Source: Pseudomonas sp. HS6 (GTDB taxonomy: Bacteria > Pseudomonadota > Gammaproteobacteria > Pseudomonadales > Pseudomonadaceae). Taken from it: DNA of 64,000 nt. Each line of letters begins with the position of its first letter. Within the stretch, counting starts at the first letter, position 1. This document shows, piece by piece, positions 7,988 to 15,549 of the stretch. The notes beneath the pieces were generated by a model. It was not told the origin of the DNA and ran no database searches. It worked only from the letters and a program-made list of their open reading frames with translations. The position numbers were made by a program, and so were the translations under genes. Location of the stretch: assembly GCF_023375815.1 (NCBI RefSeq), contig NZ_CP067412.1:2232001-2296000 (forward strand). Reading direction: 5' to 3'.

Positions 7988-8365
7988 TTGGAAAGTATTT
8001 TAACTCCGGAAGATAAGGTCAAGATCCAGACAGCATTGGCTGAAGCCTTCGTTGACAACGAAGTCGACTACGTATACATCGCGGATCGAATTAAATCCTA
8101 CGATCTGAAAATTGTTGAAGACATACTATATTCAGAAGTGGCTCCCGTGTGCTTTGCCAATCTTGAGACGCCAGTACCGCCAATTTGGACGGGGTTCAAG
8201 GATGAGTGGCTGTTAGACGAGATTGAAAAAGAACTGCGAACTCGTCAACAAAACAAGGTGCGGCGAGTTTTTGGCAATTTGAAGATTCTTTGGCTTCGTT
8301 ACAGCTATCGCTATATTTGGAAAGAAATCTTAAAAAACATTAACAATAACCAATTAAAAAATTAA
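7988..8365 (+). CDS. Second DUF7079-like protein, orphan immunity paralogue
   Basis: A 125-residue protein starting at TTG 7988, with AGGAG at 7976-7980 seven bases upstream. It is a clear paralogue of the preceding immunity candidate: ALAEAFVDNEVDYVYIAD, ILYSEVAPVCFANLE and PPIWTGFKDEWL line up with the same blocks there. It lacks an effector of its own except for the stub at 7920-7976. Orphan immunity genes can protect against kin carrying a different allele. The C-terminus is basic and Asn/Lys rich, and the gene is lower in GC than its surroundings. Confidence 0.65.
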   Translation: MESILTPEDKVKIQTALAEAFVDNEVDYVYIADRIKSYDLKIVEDILYSEVAPVCFANLETPVPPIWTGFKDEWLLDEIEKELRTRQQNKVRRVFGNLKILWLRYSYRYIWKEILKNINNNQLKN

Positions 8366-8386
8366 ATAACTCGATCCCATTAATTC

Positions 8387-8428
8387 GGAACAATGGGGAT
8401 CGGAACAATGGGAACAATGGGAACAATG
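8387..8428 (+). repeat. Short tandem repeat, 9-bp unit GGAACAATG
   Basis: Three perfect contiguous copies of GGAACAATG at 8402-8428 and one separate copy at 8387-8395. They run into the GGGGACAGATTTATTT element that begins at 8428, so the repeat may have grown from the end of that element. No gene lies here. Confidence 0.8.
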
Positions 8429-8482
8429 GGGACAGATTTATTTACCACCTAGAAATCCAAAACAAATAAATCTGTCCCTTTT
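8428..8482 (+). repeat. Palindromic intergenic repeat, copy 1
   Basis: GGGGACAGATTTATTT (8428-8443), the spacer TACCACCTAGAA plus about 8 bases, then AAATAAATCTGTCCC (8464-8478) and T's. The arms form a 15-bp stem. The same element recurs at 9578-9634 and 10444-10500. Such sequences resemble REP-type elements mobilised by Y1 (RAYT) transposases; none is encoded here. The T-run also makes it a potential terminator for the immunity gene upstream. Confidence 0.75.
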
Positions 8483-8620
8483 GTCTTTAGTTCTGCGCTA
8501 TTTTCGGCGTTGCAGGGCGCCTAAATTTCGAGATATCACGGCGAAAGGAGAGAAGCATTGCCCCGTTTACTTTTATGAGATAGCGTTTTTATAATCATTT
8601 TTTTATCAACGCATCAGCAT

Positions 8621-8668
8621 CGGATCGGATCGGATCGGATCGGATCGGATCGGATCGGATCGGATCGG
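8621..8668 (+). repeat. Pentanucleotide tandem repeat (CGGAT)n
   Basis: Nine full CGGAT units plus a partial unit (CGG), perfect, 28 bases before the start codon of the DUF2971 gene. The rest of the 330-base gap (8366-8695) holds the 9-bp repeat, the palindromic element and AT-rich sequence, with no gene. A perfect 5-bp array near a promoter or RBS can change length by slippage and could alter expression. Confidence 0.9.
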
Positions 8669-8695
8669 CACACCTTAGCCCCGCAGGAGCAACAA

Positions 8696-9553
8696 ATGCT
8701 AGAACGCAAATACACCGCCAAACCCGAAGAGTGCCTTTATCACTATTGCTCTGCAGAAACATTTCTAGCAATCTGCACCGGAAAAAAAATTCGCTTCAGC
8801 GACATCAACTCAATGAACGATTCACAAGAATTACAATGGGGTTATAAAGTCTGGGAGGATGCAGCAACAGAGTTACATAAACTTGTAGGGGTGGACTTTT
8901 TAGATGATATTGACGATATAATTCACGCTTCTAGCGCGAGAGGACTAGGTTTAGCTTCCTGCTTCTCAAAAACAGGTGACGTGTTGAGCCAATGGCGCGC
9001 ATATGCAGCCGACGGCCAGGGTTATGCCATCGGTTTTGACTCCGAAGTTTTAACAAACATGGCCTCACTGCCACTTGAAATCCTTTACAACAGAGAAAAA
9101 CAATTAGAAGAAGTGAAAAACGCGATTCTTGCAATTTACAAGGTTCAAGAAAGCCAAAACCACTCCCGCGACGATGGATTTTCATATGCATGCTTTCGCC
9201 TATACGCGGATCTTGTTGCATTAAAAAATCCAGCTTTTTATGAAGAAAACGAAGTTCGACTGCTCCACTTACTAAATACGGAAATAAGCAATAACAGCCT
9301 AAAACTTACTGACTCAGGTGGAACAGCCTTTGAAAAAGAGCTTCCGCCTTCCGAAATAACGTTCTTTATGCGCGACAATTGCCCCGTACCCTACATCGAT
9401 TTAAGTTTTTCTAACGAGAAATTCAAAGCGCCTATAAAAGAAGTAATACTTGGCCCCAAAAACCCAGCCCTCCCACTTGGAATATCGATATTCCTTGAAA
9501 CTGTTGGCCTTCCCTCAGTTGTCGTCAAAAAATCGAAAGCCTCATATCGCTAA
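8696..9553 (+). CDS. DUF2971 domain protein
   Basis: A 285-residue soluble protein. The DUF2971 hallmarks are LYHYCSAETFLAICTGKKIRF near the N-terminus, FSDINSMNDSQELQWGY (residues about 34-50) and SCFSKTGDVLSQWRAYAADGQGYAIGFD (about 88-115). Function is unknown; the family is frequent in variable and defence-rich regions. CAGGAG lies 6 bases before ATG 8696. GC content is much lower than in the flanking core genes, and the gene is boxed by two copies of the palindromic repeat, so it is probably acquired. A (CGGAT)n array lies just upstream. Confidence 0.8.
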   Translation: MLERKYTAKPEECLYHYCSAETFLAICTGKKIRFSDINSMNDSQELQWGYKVWEDAATELHKLVGVDFLDDIDDIIHASSARGLGLASCFSKTGDVLSQWRAYAADGQGYAIGFDSEVLTNMASLPLEILYNREKQLEEVKNAILAIYKVQESQNHSRDDGFSYACFRLYADLVALKNPAFYEENEVRLLHLLNTEISNNSLKLTDSGGTAFEKELPPSEITFFMRDNCPVPYIDLSFSNEKFKAPIKEVILGPKNPALPLGISIFLETVGLPSVVVKKSKASYR

Positions 9554-9577
9554 CTGCAAAAATTGGACTGCAAAAAT

Positions 9578-9634
9578 GGGGACAGATTTATTTACCACCT
9601 AGAAGTCAAAAACAAATAATTCTGTCCCCTTTTT
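9578..9634 (+). repeat. Palindromic intergenic repeat, copy 2
   Basis: GGGGACAGATTTATTT (9578-9593), spacer TACCACCTAGAAGTC plus a few bases, then AAATAATTCTGTCCCC and TTTTT (9614-9634). It is nearly identical to copy 1, including the non-palindromic spacer. It begins 25 bases past the DUF2971 stop and could terminate that gene. Sequence from here to 9724 is non-coding and AT-rich. Confidence 0.78.
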
Positions 9635-9724
9635 ACTAAGCACTGAACGAGATGGCTCAGCCGGGACATCAGACGATGTGATTACTAAAAATTAAATACA
9701 TTTGACCATATTGTTCTCAATATA

Positions 9725-10417
9725 TCATTCTTTCGAGTTCGAAACTGAGCCAGCTACCCCTTCCCCGGGGCTAATAGACACAATATCAAACTTTAGCTTT
9801 CGGCTAATTGTATATTTAATCCCAGCAACGTCTTGATAGCTTACTTTAAACGCCAGCTCTGGAAAGTTATCAATCAGGTCGGCCTTATCATCGGAAACGG
9901 CAGCAATTACATAAGATTCCCATAGCACGCTATACACATAAGGAATCCTAACAACTAATGATTGCTTATCTACAGACGCAGGCAAGACAAAGTCGATAAT
10001 TATAGTTTTTTGATTCCGCCAAGCGGAAGACGAACCGCCCTCCGCATTAGAAAAGAGGAAATCATTTTTATATTTAAATGTTTTTACATTGACACCTGAA
10101 TCTGCCAAAGCATCAATTTTTGCGAGCGCGGAAGATATAGAAAACGACCAGCTTATTTTCATATTTTTCGCGGGGCCAAGCCCAATATTATAAACATCCA
10201 CTGAAATCTGCTTATCACGACCTCTATCATTCGGGTCGTCTTTAACTTCTCGCGTTGTAAATTTAGTGCTAGCAAAAATCACTTCTGGCTTGTATGAAGA
10301 TTTCTTGTTAGCCGCGATCTGCAGAACTGTGCAAAGAGTTGCAATTGCGGATACAGCTGCAGCAACACTTGAAGAAACTGCGATAACCTGGTCAATGGAT
10401 AGATCCACGAACATCAT
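9725..10417 (-). CDS. Hypothetical membrane-anchored protein
   Basis: A 230-residue protein with one N-terminal membrane segment (IAVSSSVAAAVSAIATLCTVLQIAA, about residues 13-37) and a soluble domain. The domain contains VDVYNIGLGPAKNMKISW (residues about 74-91), a beta-rich pattern seen in many uncharacterised phage or island proteins with this layout. AGAGG is 6 bases before the tandem ATGATG start. The second ATG gives a protein one residue shorter. Low GC and flanking by repeat copies 2 and 3 mark it as an acquired single-gene unit. I cannot name a family. Confidence 0.6.
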   Translation of the reverse strand: MMFVDLSIDQVIAVSSSVAAAVSAIATLCTVLQIAANKKSSYKPEVIFASTKFTTREVKDDPNDRGRDKQISVDVYNIGLGPAKNMKISWSFSISSALAKIDALADSGVNVKTFKYKNDFLFSNAEGGSSSAWRNQKTIIIDFVLPASVDKQSLVVRIPYVYSVLWESYVIAAVSDDKADLIDNFPELAFKVSYQDVAGIKYTISRKLKFDIVSISPGEGVAGSVSNSKE

Positions 10418-10443
10418 TTGACCTCTAAACTTACATAAACAAT

Positions 10444-10500
10444 GGGGACAAATTCATTTACCACCCAAAAAAAAATGATCAAACAAACCTGTCCCTTTTC
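10444..10500 (-). repeat. Palindromic intergenic repeat, copy 3 (diverged)
   Basis: GGGGACAAATTCATTTACCACC at 10444-10465 (written here in two parts: GGGGACAAATTCATTT and ACCACC) and CCTGTCCCTTTT near 10488-10499. It keeps the GGGGACA arm and the ACCACC spacer but has more substitutions and an A-run. It lies between the membrane-anchored gene and the next gene. Confidence 0.65.
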
Positions 10501-10539
10501 CATTGCTGGTGAGGCGTTTTACACGCCAAAACATCGAGC

Positions 10540-11202
10540 CTAGAAAGATTCGACCGGTTTCTTGGTCTGCTCAACAAGCTTGCTTTCGTCAAGCTTCGGG
10601 AAAGAAAACTTGATCATAATGACCGATTCCTCGCCCTCGCCCGTGACAATCAGATCAGCCCCCCTGACATTCGCAGGCGCGGCAGCCATCAAACCAGTAA
10701 CGGTAGGTGTCCCTTTGATCGAGGCGGCGCCTTCAATAAACGAGTAGGTAAGATTGTTGGCGTTTAGAGCGACACTTTCATAGTTGGTTAGTTTAGCGGT
10801 GTACTCATCCTTGCTTTTAGCTTTAGCCGCCAGATCGACGAGATCCAGCATGGACTTGCCGTCAGCCAGTGCGACCAGACCAAACGATTTGGCCAGCGCG
10901 CCGATAGCACGCCCAAACAGTTCACGCTCATAGGGTGCGAACAGTGAAACCATAATCAGCTTGTCACCGCTGAACACCAGGCCAGCGGTGAATTTCTGAT
11001 CAATGAAATTCACGTCATCAATACACCGCGCGGGCGCGCCCACCTCTGCCGAGCAATCATAGTAACCGCCAGCCTCGGTGTATTTCGTGATTGGCGTGTC
11101 GTAGGCGTAGCTCTTGAACAGGTTGTCAGCTGCAACGGCATTCTGCATAGCGCCAACGAGGCCGGCTAAGCAAAGCACTAACGCATGGATTTTTTTCGAC
11201 AT
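10540..11202 (-). CDS. Exported protein of unknown function
   Basis: A 220-residue protein with signal peptide MSKKIHALVLCLAGLVGAMQ ending at AVAA. The mature domain has two Cys residues (YYDCSAEVGAPARCIDD) likely to form a disulphide and an alternating hydrophobic pattern. I chose ATG 11202, with CAGGAA upstream, rather than the longer frame from 11241, because it gives a proper signal peptide. GC is normal for the chromosome. It is the last complete gene before the dusA fragment, hence the original chromosomal neighbour of dusA on this side. Confidence 0.7.
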   Translation of the reverse strand: MSKKIHALVLCLAGLVGAMQNAVAADNLFKSYAYDTPITKYTEAGGYYDCSAEVGAPARCIDDVNFIDQKFTAGLVFSGDKLIMVSLFAPYERELFGRAIGALAKSFGLVALADGKSMLDLVDLAAKAKSKDEYTAKLTNYESVALNANNLTYSFIEGAASIKGTPTVTGLMAAAPANVRGADLIVTGEGEESVIMIKFSFPKLDESKLVEQTKKPVESF

Positions 11203-11416
11203 GGATTCCGTTCCTGCAAGAATGTGGACATTGATAGCCACATGCTATCAATCCTGCGGCGGATTTGTCTCGCTCAATCCGGTGCAGGTTGAGCGAGCTC
11301 AGCAGATCCGGACATCGGACGCTGTAAACCAACTCTGCCATTCCTCCCCCCAAGCCCCCTCCTCCCATTCCTGATAAACTCCCCCACCTCCCAGCCACAC
11401 CGATTCCGTACCCCCA

Positions 11417-11494
11417 ATGCCCCCAATCACCGCCACACCCGCCCCACTCTCCCGCCGTTTCTCCGTCGCGCCGATGATGGATTGGGTGCAGTAG
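11417..11494 (+). pseudogene. dusA: Truncated 5' end of dusA (displaced by integration)
   Basis: The frame from ATG 11417 gives MPPITATPAPLSRRFSVAPM then MDWVQ and a TAG stop. RRFSVAPMMDW is the invariant N-terminal signature of DusA, and the same peptide is found at the start of the intact dusA at 54068. Identity to the intact gene ends after the tryptophan codon, where the DNA diverges. This is the original 5' end of dusA, left behind when an element entered the gene and supplied a new 5' end to the rest of it. Confidence 0.85.
11471..11485 (+). other. Attachment site attL (15-bp core in dusA)
   Basis: CCGATGATGGATTGG occurs here and again at 54146-54160 within intact dusA. Flanking bases are similar but not identical before the core, and differ after it (GGTGCAG here, ACTGACC there). 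These repeats bracket 42.7 kb that ends with an integrase gene, as expected for the hybrid sites of a dusA-specific element. dusA is a known integration hotspot. Confidence 0.85.
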
Positions 11495-11666
11495 CCCACC
11501 TTCCCCCTGGTCTGATTGGCTAAAGTCTCGAAACTGCGATCCGTTGTAGCAAATTTTAAGCATGCGACGACCACCGCCCACCTAGGGTGCTACCGGTACA
11601 AGTGAGTGAGCTGGTTAGGAGGAATGAGCGTGTGTGAATGTGTCAGCTACAAGGCTTATAAGGATT

Positions 11667-11694
11667 GTGAGTTCGAATCTCTCCTTCACCGCCA
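11667..11694 (+). other. 3' fragment of a tRNA gene (probably tRNA-Ser)
   Basis: GTGAGTTCGAATCTCTC and CTTCACCGCCA read as T-arm, 3' acceptor strand, discriminator and CCA of a class II tRNA such as tRNA-Ser; no 5' portion is found upstream. An imperfect inverted repeat with a T-rich tail follows (11708-11743), as at normal tRNA terminators. The fragment lies just inside attL. Remaining sequence between 11495 and 11898 shows no gene. Confidence 0.55.
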
Positions 11695-11898
11695 CATTCT
11701 GAAAACGCAAACCCATGATTTTCCTAGAGAAAATCTGGGGTTTGTGGTTTTTGGCGTCTGAAAAATAGCCCCATGGGACTGATATGGGACTGGCGCACTG
11801 TTCTGGTGCGAAAAAAAGGCTGCTGAATGAGCCTTAGGTCTTTCTGATCTGGAGAGATGAACTAGGCTCTCCAAGCCACTCACTCCAGGACGGATCCC

Positions 11899-12117
11899 AT
11901 GCCAAATAACTCTGAATCCAACATTGCCACGGCGGATGCGCTGACCTTGCTGCTACACAACCAGCACGCGATCGGAGCCGCGATAGATGAGTTCACGAAA
12001 TGGCTTTCAGAGAATGGCGCAGAGGATATTGCCCTTAACGCAAGTATGGCGATGGAAACGTTGGACACAAATGCACAAGCGCTAACCGACGCGATCCTGC
12101 GACTGCGGCGTATATAG
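11899..12117 (+). CDS. Small hypothetical protein (duplicated locus)
   Basis: A 72-residue helical protein: SNIATADALTLLLHNQHAIG, then AAIDEFTKWLSENGAEDIAL, ending AILRLRRI. AGGACGGA lies 4-11 bases before ATG 11899. A broken copy of the same gene and of its upstream DNA is found at 15275-15386, which shows the segment was duplicated within the element. No family recognised. Confidence 0.55.
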   Translation: MPNNSESNIATADALTLLLHNQHAIGAAIDEFTKWLSENGAEDIALNASMAMETLDTNAQALTDAILRLRRI

Positions 12118-12318
12118 GATGTTGCGCTTTGATTCTGAGAGGGCGAATGGACGACAACTCCAATTCAGTAGCGGAGGTTGGCGTTTGACTGTGTTGAACT
12201 TTTGCCTTTGAGCCGTCACCTAACCTGCACCCATTTATGGGATGGAAGAATGGTCAGTAGAAGCGAAGTTCATTCGCCCCTACAAGTGACCGAAACCTTA
12301 CAGACCGCAGGTGATGAG

Positions 12319-12513
12319 ATGGCAGCGAGATTTGTTGCAGTACCAGCGGCACCGGCGAAAACCGGTCTGAGGCGCGAAGGCGCCCGCTTCTATGCCACTA
12401 CGGTGCCCTCGTGTTTCAACATTTACGACAACGAAGAGAAGTGCCGTCTGCCTGAGTCCTATCCCACCCGAGTTGAGGCAGACGCGGAGTGTAAAACGAA
12501 GAACTCGCCCTAG
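12319..12513 (+). CDS. Small hypothetical protein
   Basis: A 64-residue basic protein from ATG 12319 with AGGTG 6 bases upstream. It contains FYATTVPSCFNIYDNEEKCR with two cysteines and ends PTRVEADAECKTKNSP. A longer frame from 12178 is open but lacks an RBS. It converges on the response regulator gene, 7 bases from it. I do not recognise a family. Confidence 0.45.
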   Translation: MAARFVAVPAAPAKTGLRREGARFYATTVPSCFNIYDNEEKCRLPESYPTRVEADAECKTKNSP

Positions 12514-12520
12514 ATCCGAC

Positions 12521-12883
12521 CTATGCCGGGAGAGATATCCTAATCGCTTGGTGCAATTGGTCGATCGTCCATGGCTTCGCCAGAAACGTGGCGTTGGCCG
12601 GAAGTCCGTCAAGTGCCGACGTATGACCGGACGTAATGATGACCGGCAACGTGGGCCAACGTGACCAGATCACTTGGGCCAAATCCAGTCCGTCCATACA
12701 CCCCGGCATCCGGATGTCAGTCATCACGAGCGCAATTGAGGAGGAGCTTTCCAATACGGACAAAGCGTGTTCCGCCGAGCCGCAATCAATCACCGTTATA
12801 TCCAATAACGTGATCGCATCCGCAATCAGCGTGCGCAGTATTTGATCATCTTCGACGAGCAGCACTGATAGTGACATATGCAT
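12521..12883 (-). CDS. Single-domain response regulator (CheY-like)
   Basis: A 120-residue receiver domain with no output domain. The acidic pair is in VLLVEDDQIL, the phospho-acceptor Asp is in LVMTDIRMPG (residue about 56), Thr/Ser in PVIITSGHT and Lys in FLAKPW. It would relay phosphate to or from a partner, most likely the histidine kinase encoded divergently at 13063. GGAA lies 4 bases before ATG 12883; ATG 12877 is an alternative. The pair is carried inside the dusA-integrated element, as cargo rather than a phage function. Confidence 0.88.
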   Translation of the reverse strand: MHMSLSVLLVEDDQILRTLIADAITLLDITVIDCGSAEHALSVLESSSSIALVMTDIRMPGCMDGLDLAQVIWSRWPTLPVIITSGHTSALDGLPANATFLAKPWTIDQLHQAIRISLPA

Positions 12884-13062
12884 ACGTTTCCGGCCGTTTC
12901 CTCGTTTGTCATCTTGATAATAGCGGTTGTTTCAAAGCGCCGACGAGTGGCGCTTTGTAGCCAAGTGATTGCCGATTATCGGCATTCCGCTAGTCTGAAT
13001 TTACCGAACAAATCCGTCCGATTGCTGCCTTCACAATAAATGGGACGATCAATGAGATTGCC

Positions 13063-14190
13063 ATGCGACTTTCAGATTTCATCCTTTTTCATCAGGAACC
13101 AATACTGCAAGCATGGGAGACGTTCGCCCGGTCAGTGGATACTCCGCTGCCGATTATGGACGCCGGCAGTTTAAGAAACCATGCCGAGTTTATTCTGCGG
13201 GCGGTCGCGCTGGACATGCGGACCTCTCAAACCTCTCAAGAGCAGATCGACAAGTCTCTTGGGCTGGGTCCGGTCGCCGGAGGCGAGTCGGCAGCTCAGA
13301 GCCACGCCATCACTCGACTGGTGGCGGGTTTCACCCTTGACCAAATGGTTTCCGAATATCGCGCACTTCGCTCAAGTGTCCTCAGACTCTGGCTGGACCA
13401 AGGATACACAGGGGACACACATCAAATTTCGGACATGATCCGATTCAATGAAGCCATCGATCAGGCGCTTGTCGAGTCCATCGCCACATATGGGCAGGCC
13501 GTGGAGCAAACTCGAAAAACAGTCCTGGGCGTGTTGGGCCATGATTTGCGCACACCCTTGAGTGCCGTGGCCTTAGGCGCCGATCTGTTGAGTCAAAGTG
13601 AAGAGCCAGGTACGCGCAAGCATCGAATAATTGCGCAGATTACGACCAGCGCAAAATCGGCGAACCTGATGGTCAGCGATCTGCTGGACCTTGCGCGCTG
13701 CAACTTGGGCACCGGCATTCCGGTGCTACCGGAAACGACGGACCTGACGGCGTTGTGCAAAGCCGTGGTGGACGAACTCGCGGTCGCCCATCCCAATGCG
13801 CAAATCATTTTCCCCGACAACGAGGCGGTCACGGGTCAATACGATCCATCACGCATGGCTCAGGTGTTTACGAATCTGATTGGTAACGCCGTGCGACACG
13901 GCAACGCCCATCAACCCATTCATGTTTCCGTGAGCGGGGATGGCACCACCGCACGTTTTAGCGTGCTGAACCACGGCACGCCGATCCCGGCCAGTGCGCT
14001 GCCCTCACTGTTCAGTCCGGAAGGTCGTTACTCCAGGTACTCCGCTGGAGAACACAGCGCATCGTCGGGGCTGGGGCTGGGATTGTTCATTGCCACGCAG
14101 ATTGTCGAGGGCCATGGGGGAACGATCGCGGTCGAGTCGACGCAGGAGCAGGGCACGACGTTCAGCGTGAGCTTGCCCGTCCGGCGTTGA
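13063..14190 (+). CDS. Soluble sensor histidine kinase with RsbRD-like N-terminal domain
   Basis: A 375-residue kinase without membrane segments. Residues about 1-145 form an all-helical sensor region of the RsbRD_N type (IRLVAGFTLDQMVSEYRALR-like motif at about 88-107). The HisKA H-box is VLGHDLRTPLSAVAL (His about 165). The ATPase N-box is FTNLIGNAVRHG and the G-boxes are GLGLGLFIATQIVEGHGG. It probably phosphorylates the divergent CheY-like protein (12521-12883). A strong terminator follows at 14239. The signal sensed is unknown. Confidence 0.88.
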   Translation: MRLSDFILFHQEPILQAWETFARSVDTPLPIMDAGSLRNHAEFILRAVALDMRTSQTSQEQIDKSLGLGPVAGGESAAQSHAITRLVAGFTLDQMVSEYRALRSSVLRLWLDQGYTGDTHQISDMIRFNEAIDQALVESIATYGQAVEQTRKTVLGVLGHDLRTPLSAVALGADLLSQSEEPGTRKHRIIAQITTSAKSANLMVSDLLDLARCNLGTGIPVLPETTDLTALCKAVVDELAVAHPNAQIIFPDNEAVTGQYDPSRMAQVFTNLIGNAVRHGNAHQPIHVSVSGDGTTARFSVLNHGTPIPASALPSLFSPEGRYSRYSAGEHSASSGLGLGLFIATQIVEGHGGTIAVESTQEQGTTFSVSLPVRR

Positions 14191-14238
14191 GAGCGGCTAC
14201 TGTGAGCCAGTAGACAGAACGCCGTTTATGTTCAATCG

Positions 14239-14276
14239 GCCCCCACACTTGAGTCAGGTGTGGGGGCCTTTTTGTG
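14239..14276 (+). terminator. Strong terminator after the histidine kinase
   Basis: GGCCCCCACAC, a short loop (TTGAGTCAG) and GTGTGGGGGCC followed by TTTTT. The 11-bp stem is perfect and GC-rich. Confidence 0.88.
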
Positions 14277-14371
14277 GGGCCACGGAAACCACCACCGCCG
14301 GGACTGGTCTACCGACCCGTAGCAGCCTGGAAAATACCCAGGCCGATCTCACAGGAACAGGATTTGGGTTT

Positions 14372-14698
14372 ATGTCTTACGCCTATGAAGGCTTGGCGAC
14401 GGTCGGGGTGTTGGCCCTGTACCGAGGCCAGCCAGCGAACAAGCTGACCACCCTGAAGCTGAATATCCGAGTGCGCAACGTCGATCCGAAGCGCTTTCGC
14501 ATTGAATTCGACCGTTACCTGCAAGGCCCGAAGGAAGCCAATGCCGTGCAGGTGGTTTTACCCGGCGGACTACTGCTGCAGGGACCGATCGTCGACGGCA
14601 GCAATCAACCCGACGGCGGCTGGCTGCTGATCGATGTTGAACAGTATGAACTACCGTCCGAACCGCCGGCCAACCTCAACGGCTGGAAATGGGAGTGA
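14372..14698 (+). CDS. Hypothetical protein, possibly 5'-truncated
   Basis: A 108-residue protein from ATG 14372 with AGGA about 10 bases upstream. It contains LYRGQPANKLTTLKLNIRVR, FRIEFDRYLQGPKEANAVQV and a C-terminus PPANLNGWKWE. The frame is open upstream to the terminator at 14276 and reads plausible protein there (TGLPTRSSLENTQADL), so the original gene may have been longer and lost its start. No family recognised. The next gene starts 2 bases after the stop. Confidence 0.45.
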   Translation: MSYAYEGLATVGVLALYRGQPANKLTTLKLNIRVRNVDPKRFRIEFDRYLQGPKEANAVQVVLPGGLLLQGPIVDGSNQPDGGWLLIDVEQYELPSEPPANLNGWKWE

Positions 14699-14700
14699 GC

Positions 14701-14940
14701 ATGAATGAGACATTATCCGAACTGAACTTGCCGGGTGCCATTCGCGCCCAAGCGTCCAAGTTACTGGCCGCTATCAATAACGCGAGCGGTCTTGGTGAAC
14801 TGCTGCGCGACACGGGCCGCGCCGAAGGATTTGTCCTCGGCATCGAGACTTTAAACGCGCTGAACGCGGCCGACGTCGAACACCTCTCTATCGTGCTAGA
14901 AACGGCCGCTCACAACCGTTATGTGGAGCTGGGCGGATGA
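14701..14940 (+). CDS. Small hypothetical protein
   Basis: A 79-residue helical, acidic protein (LNLPGAIRAQASKLLAAINN, GFVLGIETLNALNAADVEHL). GGGAG lies about 5 bases before ATG 14701, and it is coupled to the gene before. An ATGA overlap at 14937 leads into a further short frame that ends by 15044 and continues in another frame to 15129, probably a decayed third gene. Function unknown. Confidence 0.5.
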   Translation: MNETLSELNLPGAIRAQASKLLAAINNASGLGELLRDTGRAEGFVLGIETLNALNAADVEHLSIVLETAAHNRYVELGG

Positions 14941-15129
14941 TCGGCAAGGCGATCCATGAAGACGTCCTGCGTGCCTTGGTTGGGCTTGTCGATTCGCTTG
15001 GGCAGCAGCGGTGCCCGCTGGGTGCCGGTGCGCTCGCGCCGTGAGACGCTGCGCACCCGGGCGAGCCTGACGGCGGTCGGGCGTTTTGCCGACAGCGAGG
15101 GCCTGCGCGGACTCAGTGTGGAGTTGTGA
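14937..15129 (+). pseudogene. Frameshifted remnant of a third gene of this small operon
   Basis: ATG 14937 overlaps the previous stop and reads MIGKAIHEDVLRALVGLVDS before stopping at 15044. From about 15000 another frame reads GARWVPVRSRRETLRTRASL and on to SEGLRGLSVEL with a stop at 15127-15129. The two halves look like one gene with a frameshift. Beyond it, 15130-15274 has only short GGCCGA/CGGCCA-type repeats. Confidence 0.35.
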
Positions 15130-15274
15130 CCAGCGCTAGCTAGGCTATTGGCCGAAGCGTCGTTCGTGAGCGACAGCTATCGGCCAGAAGCAGACGTTCT
15201 AATCGATTGGGTTACTACTCCCTGGTCTGCGCCTTGAACTACGCTCTCCGAAAACCTCGTTCAAGGACGAACCT

Positions 15275-15386
15275 ATCCCAAAGATTTAAAACTCCAACAT
15301 CGCCGCGGCAGATGCACTGACACTGCTCCTGCTCAATCACACCTTGAGCGCGGCAATTGATAGGGACGTCAGTAGTGGCTTTTAGG
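15275..15386 (+). pseudogene. Broken copy of the 72-residue gene at 11899
   Basis: Codon by codon this matches the gene at 11899: the start ATG has become ATC, codon 5 is TAA, and the frame then reads NSNIAAADALTLLLLN and HTLSAAID before diverging to a TAG at 15384. The complete copy has SNIATADALTLLLHNQHAIG. The upstream regions also match (GAACTA-GCTCTCC, then GGACG before the start). The rest of the gap to 15549 is AT-rich and holds the promoter region of the NTPase gene. Confidence 0.7.
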
Positions 15387-15549
15387 GAATGTGTAGAAGT
15401 TGTTGCAGAAAACGCAAATCACCTTGGTATGGAGGGGGGGGAGATGGCATTTTTATCGATCTAGAAAATCCATTCCCTCCTATAATGAACGCGCGTGGTA
15501 ATTTTTAGGGATTCATGATAGTAAATATAGTTCTGCATGGAGAAAATTT

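Noticed and set aside
8402..8668. Direct repeats as a CRISPR array
   Set aside because: Units are 5 and 9 bp and contiguous, without spacers, so they are simple tandem repeats.
11126..11581. Minus-strand frames of 91-151 codons across the dusA fragment
   Set aside because: They run through the dusA remnant and signal peptide of another gene and read as low-complexity Gly/Trp sequence.
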